The notes under the pieces were generated by a model. That model did no database searches. It worked only from the letters and a program-made list of their open reading frames with translations, and was not told where the DNA came from. A stretch of DNA of 64,000 bases from Sciurus carolinensis (taxonomy: Eukaryota > Chordata > Mammalia > Rodentia > Sciuridae): assembly GCF_902686445.1 (NCBI RefSeq), contig NC_062227.1, positions 22,064,777-22,128,776 of the forward strand, in the 5' to 3' direction. Made by a program: the position numbers and the translations under genes. This document shows positions 45,680-57,960 of the stretch, piece after piece (positions within the stretch are counted from its first letter, which is position 1; each line of letters begins with the position of its first letter).

Positions 45680-45691
45680 AAATATACTTTT
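45680..45691 (+). repeat. Target-site duplication, left copy
   Basis: AAATATACTTTT is repeated exactly at 48755-48766 around the L1. Confidence 0.92.
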
Positions 45692-48495
45692 GAGAAGACA
45701 GGAAATAATTAAAATCAGAGCTGAAATCAATGAAATTGAAACAAAAGAAACAATTCAAAAAATTGACAAAACAAAAGTTGGTTCTTTGAGAAAGTAAACA
45801 AAAGAGACAAACCCTTAGCCACACTAACAAAGAGAAGGAGAGAGAAGACTCAAATTACTAAAATACATGATGCAAAAGGAAATATCATGAGAGACGCCAC
45901 TGAGATACAGAACATAATGAGAACCTACTTTGAAAATCTGTATTCCAAAAAAATAGAAACTACCAAAGACATTGACAAATTTCTAGAGACATATGCTTCT
46001 CCCAAACTGAACCAGGAGGAGATACACGATTTAAACAGATCAATATCAAGCAATGAAATAGAAGAAGCCATTAAAAATCTACCATCCAAGAAAAGCCCAG
46101 GACCAGATGGATTCTCAGCCAAGTTCTACAAGACCTTCAAAGAAGAACTCATTGCAATGCTTCTCAAAGTATTCCAGGAAATAGAAAAGGAGGGTACCCT
46201 TCCAAACTCATTCCATGAAGCTAATATCACCCCTATACCCAAACCAGGCAAAGATACATCAAGGAAAGAAAATTTGAGACCAATATCCTTGATGAATATA
46301 GATGCATAGATCCTTAACAAAATATTGGCAAACTGTATCCAAAAACATATTAAGAAAATTGTACACCACGATCAAGTGGGGTTCATTCCTGGAATGCAAG
46401 GATGGTTCAACATTCGTAAATCAATAAATGTAATCCATCATGTCAATAGACTTAAGGATAAGAATCATATGGTTATTTCAATTGATGCAGAAAAAGCGTT
46501 CAACAAAATACAACACCCCTTCATGCTCAAAATACTAGAAAAAATAGGGATAGTATGTTCCTAACGTACCTGAACATCGTAAAGGCTATTTATGCTAAGC
46601 CCATGGCCAACATCCTTCCTAATGGAGAAAAACTGAAAACATTCCCTTTAAAAACTGGAACAAGACAGGGATGTCCTTTTTTACCACTTCTATTCAACAT
46701 TGTCCTTGAAACTCTAGCCAGAGCAATTAGGCAGACTAAAGAAATTAAAGGGATACGAATAGGAAAGAGGAACTTAAGCTGTCACTATTTGCAGATGACA
46801 TGATTCTATATATAGAGGATCCAAAAATCTCCTCCACAAAACTCCTAGACCTCATCAATGAATTCAGCAGAATAGCAGGCTATAAAATCAACACGAATAA
46901 ATCTAAAGCATTTTTATACGCAAGTGACAAAACAGCTGAAAGCGAAATGAGGAAAACAACTCCATTTGCAATAGTCTCAAAAAAAATAAAATAAAATACT
47001 TGGGCATCAATCTAACCAAAGAGGTAAAAGATCTCTACAATTAAAACTACAAAACATTGAAGAAAGAAATTAAGGAAGACTTTAGAAGATGGAAATATCT
47101 TCCATGTTCTTGGATAGGCAGAATTAATATTGTCAAAATGGCCATACTACCAAAAGTGCTATACAGATTCAATGCAATTCCAATTAAAATCCCAATGATG
47201 TACCTTACAGAAATAGAGCAAGCAATTGTGAAATTCATCTGGAAGAATAAGAAAACCAGAATAGCTAAAGCAATCCTTAGCAGGAAGAATGAAACAGGGA
47301 GTATCGCAGTACTAGAACTTCAACTATACTACAAAGAAATAGTAACAAAAGTAGCATGGTATTGGCACCAAAATAGACAGGTAGATCAATGGTACAGAAT
47401 AGAGGACACGGTCAGAAACCCAAATAAATACAATTTTCTAATACTAGACAAAGGTGCTAAAAATATGCAATGGAGAAACGAGAGCCTCTTCAACAAATGG
47501 TGCTGGGAAAACTGGAAATCCATATGCAACAGAATGAAACTAAATCCCTATCTCTCACCCTGCACAAAAATTAACTCACAATGGATCAAGGACCTTGAAA
47601 TCAGACCAGAGACCCTGCATCTTATAGAAGAAAATGTAGGTCCAAATCCTCTACATGTTGGCTTAGGATCAGACTTCCTTAACAGGACTCCCATAGCACA
47701 AGAAATAAAAGCAAGAATCAACAACTGGGATAGATTCAAACTAAATAGCTTTCTCTCAGCAAAGGAAACTATCAGAAATGTGAAGAGAGAGCCTACAGAG
47801 TGGGAGAATATCTTTGCCACTCATACTTCAGATAGAGCACTAATTTCCAGAATATATAAAGAATTCAAAAACTCTACACCAAGAATACAAATAACCCAAT
47901 CAACAAATGGGCTAAGGATATGAACAGACACTTCACAGAAGATCTACAAGCAATCAACAAACATATGAAAAAATGATCACCATCTTTAGTAATAAGAGAA
48001 ATGCAAATCAAAACTACACTAAGATTCCATCTCACCCCAATTAGAATGGCGATTATCAAGAATACAAGCAACAATATGTGTTGGAGAGGATGTGGGGAAA
48101 AAGGTACACTCATACATTGTTGGTGGGGTTGCAAATTAGTGCAGCCACTCTGGAAAGCAGTGTGTTGATTCCTTAGAAAACTTGGAATGGACCTACCATT
48201 TGACCCAGCTATCCCACTCCTTGGCCTATACCCAAAGGACTTAAAATCAGCATATTACAGAGATACAGCCACATCAATGTTCATAGCTGCTCCATTCACA
48301 ATAACCAGATTGTGGAACCAACCTAGATGCCCTTCAATTGATGAATGGATAAAGAAACTCTGGTATATATATACAATGGAATATTACTCAGCTATAAAGA
48401 ATAATAAAAGTATGGCATTTGCAGGCAAATGGATGAAATTGGAGAATATCATGTTAAGTGACATAAGCCAATCCAAAAATCCTAAAGATGAATGA
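45692..48495 (+). pseudogene. L1 ORF2 remnant (RT and C-terminal domains)
   Basis: Open pieces are 45887-46309, 46325-46564, 46555-46803, 46800-46994, 47057-47923 (288 codons, the longest L1 frame in the window) and 48187-48495. The catalytic FADD codons are present near 46786-46797 but out of frame, because one A is missing upstream near 46763. The region around 46309 has a TAG. The C-terminal cysteine motif lies near 48080-48140. Without an endonuclease domain and with broken RT it is inactive. Confidence 0.9.
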
Positions 48496-48754
48496 TCTCA
48501 CTGATAAGCTGATGATGACAGGTAATGGTGGGTGGGAGGGGGGCAAGAATGGAGGAAGGAGGTACTGTATAGAGGGAAAAGAGAGGTGGGAGGGGTGGGG
48601 GAAGGAAAAAATAATGGAATGAATCAAACATCATTACTCTATGTAAATGTATGAATATGCAAATGGTTTGCTGTTACTCCATGTACAAACAGAAACAACA
48701 TGTATCCCATTTGTTTACAATAAAAATAAGTTAAAAATAAATAAATAAATAAAT
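45692..48754 (+). mobile_element. L1, 5'-truncated in ORF2, with intact target-site duplications
   Basis: The element begins in the ORF2 linker and runs through RT, the C-terminal domain and the 3' UTR to an AAAT-repeat tail at 48731-48754. Twelve-base duplications flank it exactly. A complete ORF2 would be about three times longer at its 5' side. Its sequence is close to L1-D and L1-E, so it is among the younger copies. Confidence 0.95.
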
Positions 48755-48766
48755 AAATATACTTTT
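48755..48766 (+). repeat. Target-site duplication, right copy
   Basis: AAATATACTTTT matches 45680-45691. Confidence 0.92.
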
Positions 48767-51689
48767 TCTTATCACTGAAAACATGATTACTAAAAGTCTT
48801 AACAGGTATTATTCTATATAATGGGTCCAAAAGTATTAACTATATTAAATAGAGTTCTATAAGAAACAAAGTATTTTATCTGATTAAAATGGAGTAATTT
48901 ATCTAGATTCAGAAATTTATAAGGGTTGTTTCAGAATATAAGTTTTAAAAATAGGATCAACAGATTAAAACATTACAAGGTTTTAGATATAAAAAATATA
49001 TTTAGTAAAAAATGCTTCTAGGTAAAGATGTCTTTATGTGATAAAATAAAGTTGTAATACATCTAAGTTAATAGCCAGAGGCTCTGAATAAGAGATTAAA
49101 AACATATCAATTAAGGGTAAATTTTAAAAGGTTTATGTATATTTATAAGTGAAACAACAGTTAAAACTAGTGAAGGCTTTTTCCTAAGGTCAAATATTAG
49201 TGTACTGATATAAACCGAAGTTCAGTCTATATGCTAAAATGACCAATAATTCTCAAAACATTCATTTACTCCTAACATTGTGTCTGTTAAGTTTTATTCT
49301 CTAGAGCAACTAGTCTTAAAAATTGGAGGTTTGTACAATTCTGGTTAAACAGCAACTGTTATTTTAGAGTTTTTTACTACATTACAAAGTCTAAATTTTC
49401 TTTAAAAGTTAAACGTGGTTAATACATCAATACAATTATAATTCTATCACTCTTTTTTATATATTAAATGTATTCATATTATCCAGGTATAAAAGTCTTA
49501 TAAAAGGTTTAAAACAACCTTTTATCAAACTGATGTTCTCCAACCTAAAGTTGTAATGGTAATTTTAAATTTATCAGAATAAAAAATTTTATTGGGGATT
49601 TATATCATTTAGTGTTCTGTAACTGGACCTGAACCTGATATTACCTTCTGCACTGGGATAAAAATGTAAATGTAGAAGATAATGAGAGCCTAATTTGTTT
49701 AAAAATTAATATCATGAAACAGGGAAACATTTTGCCATTTTACTACACAAAAGAAAAGTTAAAAGCTCTCTCAACTTTATTTGGTTCTTGTTTTAGATGT
49801 AATATCATATTGTGTTAACTAACATTCATATAGACTTAGGAAACAACATATGTAAACTTTATAAATAATATTTTTAAAAAGATAAAGATCAGCTTCAGAA
49901 TTAGACCACTTTACCTAAGATTTATGAAGAGCCCTGCCTTACCTGAGATAAGGCTCTGCCTCCCACCTTACTACATGTTACAATGGCTCCAAAATAAGCC
50001 AGACTTCAGCTCATTTAAAGTTATGTTAGGAAGATTGGATTTTTGTTATACAATTATTGTGATCTCAAATAGGGGAATTTAAGATAGCTACTACACAACT
50101 AAATATGTTTTTACTGATGTTAATTCCATTTTGTATTTTTCTTGTAAACTCTGTAACTGTTGTTTAATCAATTTTTTGCCAAGATACTGCTTTAAGAGCA
50201 ATCTTAATTAATTTGAGATAATAAGCTATCACCTATAGGACAGAAAATACAGACCCCGATTAAATAAAGGTGGGTAAGTAGCTGTAAAGTCATAGACATT
50301 AAAGTCAAAGCCTAGTATTGTGTGACTGGTGAAATTGACTTGCTAGTTGTTTAAGATCAAGACTTAAAGATTGTGATTAAAATAAAGGGGCTTGCCCTCA
50401 GAGTCAGCCTGAACCCAGGGAACAAGAGAACTTCTCTAAGGAACTTTACAACTCTGGACCATACGACCTCCTGAACAGGGAGATTGATGAGACCACTAGA
50501 GGATAAAAGACCAATCAGTGCACCTGCTTCAGAGGAGGGTCCTTAGAAAAAGGAGACATCCCTAATGCTTGCAAAGGAAGCCACCTCATCAAGGAGACTC
50601 TACCTAGCAAATGGTACTAAAGGAGCTAACAAGCTGCTCTCAAGTTCCCATAAATGACCCCTATGGGAACTCAGCTGACTCTTAACAACAGATAGAAACA
50701 AGGTCAATTTGGCCACTTTGATCTTAAACACCTAGCAAAAACAGTTAAAACTAAAACAGTCATTCCTGGACATTTTAAAAGCTAAACAATAGTTACTTTA
50801 ATGTAACTTGAGGTGTATGCTTGTGTTAGCCCCCCCAAAATAAGTAAAACTGAAAGTTTTGTGGACTTGAACTCCTTGGAGCTCCTGGCTCTGTTTCCCG
50901 CTCTAGTTCATAAAATACAATGAGAAATGTCCAACACGTTAGCAAATCAAAAACTTCAAACTTGGATCCTAGAGGAATATGTGCAGGTGGAAATCCAATG
51001 AAGGGTATAAAACCAGCAGGAGAAGGGACACAGCTGAGCTAACCCCAGAGTCACCTCCTCACAGTGGTTCTAAAATGCAGTAACAGCAGACAGGAGAAGC
51101 AAGGTGACCCCAGTGTACAGTCAGCAACGCTGCAACTGCAGCTCCCTAAGCAGTTGGCAAAATACATTTGATGAACATTTTCTCTGTACCCTACTGACCT
51201 TTTGAATGCAGCCAGAGATTTCAGCAATATCAAAGTGTTTTTCTTTTTCTTTCCAGGGAGGGACATTTCACACACACCACTCCCCTCTGTGAAGCAGTAC
51301 CTTCTCTTTTGTGTTCCCCTACCTGTCATCAAATGCACCCAAGGGTATCTGTAGAGTGCTGGCACTTCCCTTGTGTGGGTAACACTCACCATCTTCTAAG
51401 AGACAGGAGGAGCCTCTGCACAGTTCTCATTGGCATGAGGAGCCTTTTAGTTAAGGGATTAACAGCAAACTCCTGAGAGTGCTCTCAGGTATCCAGACTC
51501 TAGAAATGTGGTCTCTTTCTCTTTGTTCATTAATATAGCTTACAAGGATATATAGTGTAGAAATGATCTTTAGCTTCTCCCTGAGATCACTGGGATGTCT
51601 CCACACATGCATACATGGTCCTCACACCACCTCCCCCAGCACCTTTAGTAATCCCTAGCAATCTTCTTCTACTTTCAAATCTTTCTTTT
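48767..51689. other. Unassigned AT-rich DNA, GC-richer from 50390
   Basis: This continues the sequence at 44898-45679. The AT-rich part to about 50390 has almost no open frames. From 50390 to 50700 the composition changes to purine-rich with several 'ggaga' stretches, which could be internal sequence of a non-autonomous retroviral element, but no motif supports that. The antisense frame of 113 codons at 51051-51392 has no recognised domain. Confidence 0.4.
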
Positions 51690-51834
51690 TAAGTTTCCAC
51701 ATTTGAGAGAGAACATGCAGTACTTGTCTTCTTGTCTTTCTGTGTCATTTCATTTAACACAATATCCCCTGTTCCATCCACTTTGCTGTGAATAATAGAA
51801 CTTCATTCTTCTTTATGGTCCAATAATAGTCTGA

Positions 51835-52040
51835 CATATATATGTATATATATATGAACAAAATATATGTACCAGTAAATAAGATTAAAAGTATATACAT
51901 ATGTATATAAAATATACATATATACACATATATGCATATATAAAGTACATAAGCATACATACATTAACATACACCTATACATGTGTATATGTATACATAT
52001 ACACATGCACACACACCCACATATACATAAACATATGTTC
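51835..52040. repeat. TA/CA-rich low-complexity tract
   Basis: Imperfect 'atatat', 'acatat' and 'acacac' stretches extend over about 200 bases within the antisense L1 3' end. Confidence 0.9.
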
Positions 52041-52656
52041 TTTCTCCATTCCCCTGCTGATGGACACCTAGGTTGATTCTTTACCTTAGCTATTGTGAAC
52101 AGTGCCACAATCATCATAGATATGCAGACATCTCTATAGGCAGACTTAATTTCCCTCAGATAAACACTTAGGTGTGGGACAGCTGGGACATAAGAAACTT
52201 CTATTTTCTGGTTTTTGTAAAAGCCTCCAAACTGTTTCCAAAGTCAATATACTAAATTACATTCCCACAAACAGTGTATACATGTTCCTTTTTATCCATA
52301 TCATAGTCGGTATTCATTAATTTTGATATGATAGTTATTCTAAGCTGAATAAAATAGAATCTCATAATTTTGATTTGTATTTTCCTGATGGTTACTCATA
52401 TTGAGCAGGTTGTTCATATGTTTAATGGTCATTTGTATTTCTTCAAAAAAGTGTCTAGTCAGATCATTTTCCCATTTTATTCATTGATTTTTTTTTTGTT
52501 AAGTGGTTTTGAGTTTTATATACTTAAGATTAATACTTTATCAGATGTACAGCTGGCCATCTTTTCTCTTTCTGATGACTGTATCTTCACTTTTCTGATT
52601 GCTTTCTTTGCTGTGCAGAAGTTTTTTGGTTGGTTGATGAAATCCGATTTGTCAAT

Positions 52657-52658
<2 letters not shown>

Positions 52659-52691
<33 letters not shown>

Positions 52692-52692
52692 G
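52659..52692. repeat. (GTT)n microsatellite
   Basis: Eleven tandem GTT/TTG units lie within the antisense L1. Confidence 0.95.
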
Positions 52693-53035
52693 CCGCCCAT
52701 GCCTTTGGGGTCCTAACCAGGAAACTACCGAGTATGCCAAAATCTTAAAAATTTTCCCTACACTTCCCCTGGCAGTTTCAGAGTTTTAGGTCCTACATTA
52801 AAATCTTTGATGGCTTATGAGTTGATTTTTTTGTTACAGGATGAGAAATAGGAGTCAAACTTCAATCTTCTACACGTGATCATCCATTTTTTTTCCCACA
52901 CATTTGTTGAACAGGATGTCATTTCTCCAAGGCACATTTTTGGCACCTTTCTTGAGAAGCAAGTGGATATAGATGCATGGGTTTATTTCTGGTTTCTCTA
53001 TTCTGTTTCAAGGGTCCATTTGTCTATTAAAGTCA

Positions 53036-53354
53036 ATGCTGCACTGGGAGCAGCACCATGACCAGTCAGTCACAGTCGCAGAAGGAGCTGGCGGGTGAGT
53101 CAGGCTGCCTGCACAGAGGAGGTAGCAGGCAGGCACCCACCTGCCTGCCTTGCAGAGCTAGGTGGTGGGAAGCCTACCTGCTGAACCACCAGACCAAGCA
53201 CAGATGCCATCACTGAACGACCCCACCTGACCACCACACCAAGGTCTGTTGTTATTGTGGAGCAAAACGGCAGATCAGCCAGCCGGCCTGCATTCTGGAG
53301 TTAGCCAGAGGCTTCTTTATATGCTGGTGCAGGCATTTTGAATTATTCTTGAGG
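53036..53354. other. Unassigned GC-rich DNA before L1-C
   Basis: The composition is C- and G-rich with repeated 'ctgcctg'. It could be an older, diverged outer part of the L1 5' UTR, but I cannot align it with L1-E. Confidence 0.4.
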
Positions 53355-54189
53355 GCATGGCCATCACCATTGGAAGGGCAGCTCCCTTCCTGAGACACCT
53401 ACAGGAGGCTACAGGAACTTTGACAAGACCCAGGAGTCAAGAAGAGGAGGTATTGAGAGACTCAGGACCATCTCACTGGCCAGTCTCCCTGGATGAGGCA
53501 GTAGTCCTGAAACTCAGGGAACTTTGTGGAGTAGAGTGGCCCAGTGAGACTCTCCTGCTGGAGCTGAGAACCTGGTCAACCAGGAGCATTGCAGAGGAGG
53601 GCTGCACAGTGAGAGGATTTGATGCAGAGTGAGGGTCTGAGGCCCAGGCAGTAGCTCTGGTCCCTAGGAAATGAAGCAGGCGAGGGCTGCTCAGAGAGGG
53701 AGTCCCTCACAGGGACAGGCTCCCCAGCTCAGGAGGTATTTCAAGACCCATGGGAACATCACAGAGGAGGGCTTCCCAGTCTAGGCGGTAGTTCTGGACC
53801 AAAGGGAACTGCTCAGAGGAGAGCTTCCCAGCAAAAATTCCCCACTGGGTGAATCTTTCCCACTGTGTGAGGCTTTCCCATCAGGCCAGGAGAACCAGAG
53901 ATGCAGTTCCAGATCAGACATGCCCCAGTCTGCAGTCTAGTCCCCCTTTGGCTGACCATCAGTCAACAAGTGGAGGTGCCTTTGCCCACTGACAGGGAAT
54001 ATATCCCACCTGAAGGCGACCACCCCTAGAGGGGCAACGTTCTAGTGAAGCACTGCATTATCAAGTTCCTCCAAGACTTCGGGCTACTGAAGGCTAAGAG
54101 GTGAGTTATTGGAAATCTACAGAGACAATATTAGTCAATACAGGAAATCTGCAAAATCCCAGAGTTTCACAACTAGAAGGGTATATAGA

Positions 54190-55130
54190 AGACAATATGA
54201 AAAAACAAGGGAAGAAAATGTCCCATAAAAAACTAGATGGTATAGCAATAAAATCCAATGACAGCATGGCAGAAGAAAAGTCAGAAAGGGAGTTCAGAAT
54301 GTACATAATTAAAATGATCAGGGAGCAAATGAGGAGATGAAAGAGCAAATGCAGGCATTGAAGGAGGAGATGAAAGAGCAAATGCAGGCATTGAATCAAC
54401 AGTTAAAAGAGCAAATACAGGAAGCAAAAGATCATTTCAATAAAGACTTAGAGACATTGAAAAAAACCAAACAGAAATCCTTGAAATGAAGGAAACAATA
54501 AACCAAATTAAAAACTCCATAGAAAGCATAACCAATAGGATAGAATACCTGGAAGACAGAACCTCAGATATTGAAGACAAAATATTTAATCTTGAAAACA
54601 AAGTTGACCACACAAAGATGGTAAGTAATCATGAACAGAATCTCCAAGAACTATGGGATATCATGAAAATGCCAAATTTAAGAATTATTGGGATTGAGGA
54701 AGGCTTAGAGAAACAAACCAAAGGAATGAACAATCTATTCAATGAAATAATATCAGAAAATTTCCCAAATCTGAAGAATGAGATGTACATCAAGTACAAG
54801 AGGATTATAGGACTCCAAATAAACAAAATTACAACAGACCCACACCAAGGCACATTATAATGAAAATACCTAACATACAAAATAAAGACAGAATTTTTAA
54901 GGCTGTAAGAGAAAAGAATCAAATTACATTCAGGGGGAAACCAATACAGATATCAGGATTTTTCAATTCAGACCCTAAAAGCTAGAAGGGCCTGGAACAA
55001 CATTTTTCAAGCCCTGAAAGAAAATGGATGTCAATCAAGAATCTCATACCCAGCAAAACTTACCTTCAGATTTGACGATGAAATAAAATCATTCCATGAT
55101 AAACAAAAGCTAAAAGAATTTACAAAAAGA
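54190..55130 (+). pseudogene. L1 ORF1 remnant (L1-C)
   Basis: ORF1 protein is an RNA-binding trimer with a coiled coil, an RRM and a C-terminal domain. The N-terminal and coiled-coil part is in 54101-54340, which breaks near 54325. A further coiled-coil part and the RRM are in 54486-54860 ('LRIIGIEEGLEKQTKGMNNLFNEI' split here as LRIIGIEEG and LFNEI), and the C-terminal part is in other frames to about 55130. A 33-bp unit is repeated in tandem at 54331-54396. Confidence 0.82.
54331..54396 (+). repeat. 33-bp tandem duplication in the ORF1 coiled coil (L1-C)
   Basis: Units 54331-54363 and 54364-54396 differ at only one base. Each encodes 11 residues of the type EEMKEQMQALK/N. L1-D has a single version of this stretch. 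Confidence 0.9.
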
Positions 55131-55269
55131 AAGCAGGCATTACAGAATATTCTCAGCAAAATAATCCATGAGGAAGAGATAAAAAAACAACAATGTAAAT
55201 CAGCAAATGGAGGAACTACCCTACCCTAGAGGAACAGCCAAATAATGGAGAAACCAAGTTGTGTCAAAA

Positions 55270-56477
55270 AACAAAAATGAACCAAATGATTGGGAATACA
55301 AATCATATCTCAATAATAACCCTGAATGTTAATGGCATGAACTCATCAATCAAGACATAGACTGGCAGATTAGATTAAAAAGAAAGATCCAACAATATGC
55401 TGCCTGCAAGAGATGATCTCATAGAAAGAGATACCCACAGACTAAAGGTGAAAGGATGGGGAAAAACATACCATGCACATGGGACACAGCAAAAAAGCTG
55501 CAATATCTATCCTCATATCAGATAATGTGGGCTTCAAGCCAAAGTTAGTCAGAAGGGATAAAGGAGGACATTTCATACTGCTTAAGGGAAGCATAAATAA
55601 GCAAGACATAACAATCATAAATATCTATGCCCCAAACAGTGGCTCATCCATGTACGTCAAACAAATCCTTCTTATTCCAGAAATCAAATAGACACAACTA
55701 GGTGATTTTAACACACATCTCTCACCACTGGACAGATCCTCCAAACAAAAATTGAACTAAGAAACCACAGATCTCAATAACACAATCAATAATTTAGACT
55801 TAACGGACACTTATACAATATACGGTCCAACAAAGTGTGAATACACTTTCTTCTCAACAGCACATGGATTCTTTTCTCAAATAGACCATATATTATGCCA
55901 CAAAGCTAGTGTTAACAAATACAAGAAGATAGAGATCCTACCTTGTATTCTATCAGATCATAATGGATTGAAATTAGAAATAAATGACAGAGTAAAAAAC
56001 AGAAAATATTCCAACAACTGGAGATTAAATAATACACTATTGTATGATGAATGGGTAACAGAAGATATCAGGAGGGAAATAAAAAAATTCTTAGAGGTAA
56101 ATGAGAAAAAAATCATAACAAAATCTCTGGGAATCTATGAAAGCAGTACTTAGAAGAAAATTTATTTCATTGACTGCATTCAATATAAGAAGAAAAAATC
56201 AACAAATTAATGACCTAACACTACAGCTCAAAGTCCTAGAAAAAGAAGAACAGAGCTACACTAAAAGTAGTAGAAGACAGGAAATAGTTAAAATCAGAGC
56301 TGAAATCAATGAAATTGAAACAATAGAAAAAGTTGACAAAATAAGTGATTCTTTGAAAAACAAACAAAATTGATAAACCTTTAGCCACACAAACAAAGAG
56401 AAGGAGAGAGAAAACCCAAATTACTAAAATTCAGAATAAACAAGGAAATATAACAACAGACACAATTGAAATACAAA
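55270..56477 (+). pseudogene. L1 ORF2 remnant, endonuclease region (L1-C)
   Basis: Pieces of the apurinic-type endonuclease that nicks target DNA are readable: 'IINIYAP' near 55613 in frame 55473-55691 and 'SDHNGLKLEIN' near 55954. Later linker pieces are at 55968-56153 and 56137-56373. Several stops and frameshifts lie between them. The N run begins before the RT domain. Confidence 0.8.
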
Positions 56478-56577
56478 NNNNNNNNNNNNNNNNNNNNNNN
56501 NNNNNNNNNNNNNNNNNNNNNNNNNNNNNNNNNNNNNNNNNNNNNNNNNNNNNNNNNNNNNNNNNNNNNNNNNNNNN
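56478..56577. other. Assembly gap (100 N)
   Basis: The run is exactly 100 N, the usual placeholder for a gap of unknown size. Sequence before it is L1 ORF2; sequence after it resembles an L1 5' region. Confidence 0.98.
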
Positions 56578-56976
56578 GTCTTTCTCCCTTTTTTGCATGC
56601 TAACATCCGATTTCTTTTGATTACACTCTCACCCTTTCTTTTATCTAGAACTTTTGTATCTACTTTTCTTATCCCATTAACAGCTACATTATACATCCCT
56701 CTGCATCCTCTTTGTCATCCATTAGAAACTGCAGACCTTATTGCAAATCTGTTTGTTTTACTGAAGATAATATTTGCACTCATTCTTTTTATTATGACAA
56801 TATTGTTATTGTCCTTATAGGGGTTATTTGGTCTAGGAATGCATACTGTCTGATTTGGGCACTGCTAATATTGATCTCCCCTTAAAGAAAAGGTTTTGGA
56901 AACCTATAGGGCCACTATAAGCCTTTAGGGGGGAATCTGCAATACCCAAGATCTGCACTGCTAGAGGGGAAGACAC
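56578..56976 (+). other. 5' UTR-like region of L1-D (AT-rich type)
   Basis: T-rich sequence changes near 56880 to 'ctgcaatacccaagatctgc' just ahead of the ORF1 ATG at 56977. It does not resemble the GC-rich 5' UTR of L1-C and L1-E but recalls the T-rich part of the old L1 at 17590-18250. Confidence 0.55.
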
Positions 56977-57224
56977 ATGAACAACATGAAAAAATACAGG
57001 AAGAAAATGATCCAAACAAATCTAGATTCTATATTAATAGAATCCAATGACAGTATGTTAGAAGAAATGTCAGAAAAGGACTTCAGATTATACATGATTA
57101 AAATGATTTGTGAAGCAAAGGATGAGATAAGAGAGCAAATGCAGGCAATGAATGATAATACTGATAAGCTGAAAGAGCACCTGCAGGAAGCAAAAGATCA
57201 TTTCAACAAAGAGGTAGAGATTCT

Positions 57225-57259
<35 letters not shown>

Positions 57260-57960
57260 GAATCCTTGAAATGAAGGAAACAATAAACCAAATAAAAAAC
57301 TCAATGAAAAGCATTACCAAAGACTAGATCACATGGAAGACAGAACCTCAGACAAAGAGACAAAATATTTAATCTTGAAAATAAAGTTGCCCAAACAGGG
57401 AAGATGGTAAGAAATCATAAACAGAATCTCCAAGAACTATGGGACATTATGAAAAGATCAAATTTAAGAATTATTGGGATTGAGGAAGGCACAGAGATAC
57501 AAACCAAAGGAATAAACACCCTATTCAATGAAATAATATCACAAAACTTCCCAAACCTGAAGAATGAAATGGAAAATCAAATACAAGAGGCTTACAGAAC
57601 ACCAAATGTACAAAATCACAACAGAGCCACACCAAGGCACATTATAATTAAGATGCCTAACATTCAAAATAAAGATAGACTTTTGAAGGCCGTGAGAGAA
57701 AAGCATCAGATTACATACAGGGGGCAACCAATATGGATAGCAGCCAACTTCTCAACCCAGACTCTAAAAGCTAGAAGGGCCTGGACCAACATATTTCAAG
57801 CTCTGAAAGAACATGGTTGCCAACCATGAACCCTATACCCAGCAAAACTAACCTTCAGATTTGAAGATGAAATAAAAACTTTCAATGATAAACAAAAGTT
57901 AAAAGTATTTACAAATAGAAGGCCTGCACTACAGAATGTTCTCAACAAAATATTCCATGA
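56977..57960 (+). pseudogene. L1 ORF1 remnant (L1-D)
   Basis: The start ATG at 56977 opens 'MNNMKKYRKK'. The coiled-coil part continues to an uninterrupted run of 31 A at 57226-57256, which has expanded inside the coding sequence and reads as lysines. A stop follows at about 57325. The RRM and C-terminal parts are in the open stretch 57404-57829 (141 codons), ending at a TGA near 57827. The last domain continues in pieces to about 57960. Confidence 0.85.
57226..57256 (+). repeat. Poly(A) run of 31 within L1 ORF1
   Basis: Other copies have 7 to 11 A at this position (54459 and 62260), so the run has expanded in this copy. Confidence 0.95.

Larger units (their letters stand above)
51690..53035 (-). 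mobile_element. Ancient L1 3' half, antisense
   Basis: The plus strand shows the complement of an old L1 3' end in order: 'cccctgttccatccactttg' near 51766, 'ccctgctgatggacacctag' near 52051, 'tcccattttattcattgatt' near 52470 and 'ttctctattctgtttcaagg' near 52993. The 139-codon plus-strand frame at 52370-52789 is antisense to ORF2 and runs through a GTT microsatellite, so it is not a gene. Confidence 0.85.
53355..56477 (+). mobile_element. L1-C: 5' UTR, ORF1 and start of ORF2, cut by the assembly gap
   Basis: The 5' UTR (53355-54180) is a diverged relative of that of L1-E: 'gtcaagaagaggaggtattg' near 53436 and 'cagggaactttgtggagtag' near 53515 match 60612 and 60714. ORF1 and ORF2 follow in order until the run of N at 56478. 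Stops and shifts are common. The 3' part of the element is not in the assembled sequence. Confidence 0.88.

Noticed and set aside
47057..47923. Intact host gene (288 codons)
   Set aside because: The product is the L1 ORF2 region after the RT catalytic centre; the element is truncated and frame-broken.
52370..52789. 139-codon plus-strand frame with a run of cysteines
   Set aside because: It is antisense to an old L1 and reads through a GTT microsatellite; the cysteine run is the repeat.
53036..53354. CpG-rich promoter of a host gene
   Set aside because: No gene follows; the next recognisable sequence is an L1 5' UTR.
56424..56696. 90-codon minus-strand frame across the gap
   Set aside because: A third of it is N, so it carries no information.
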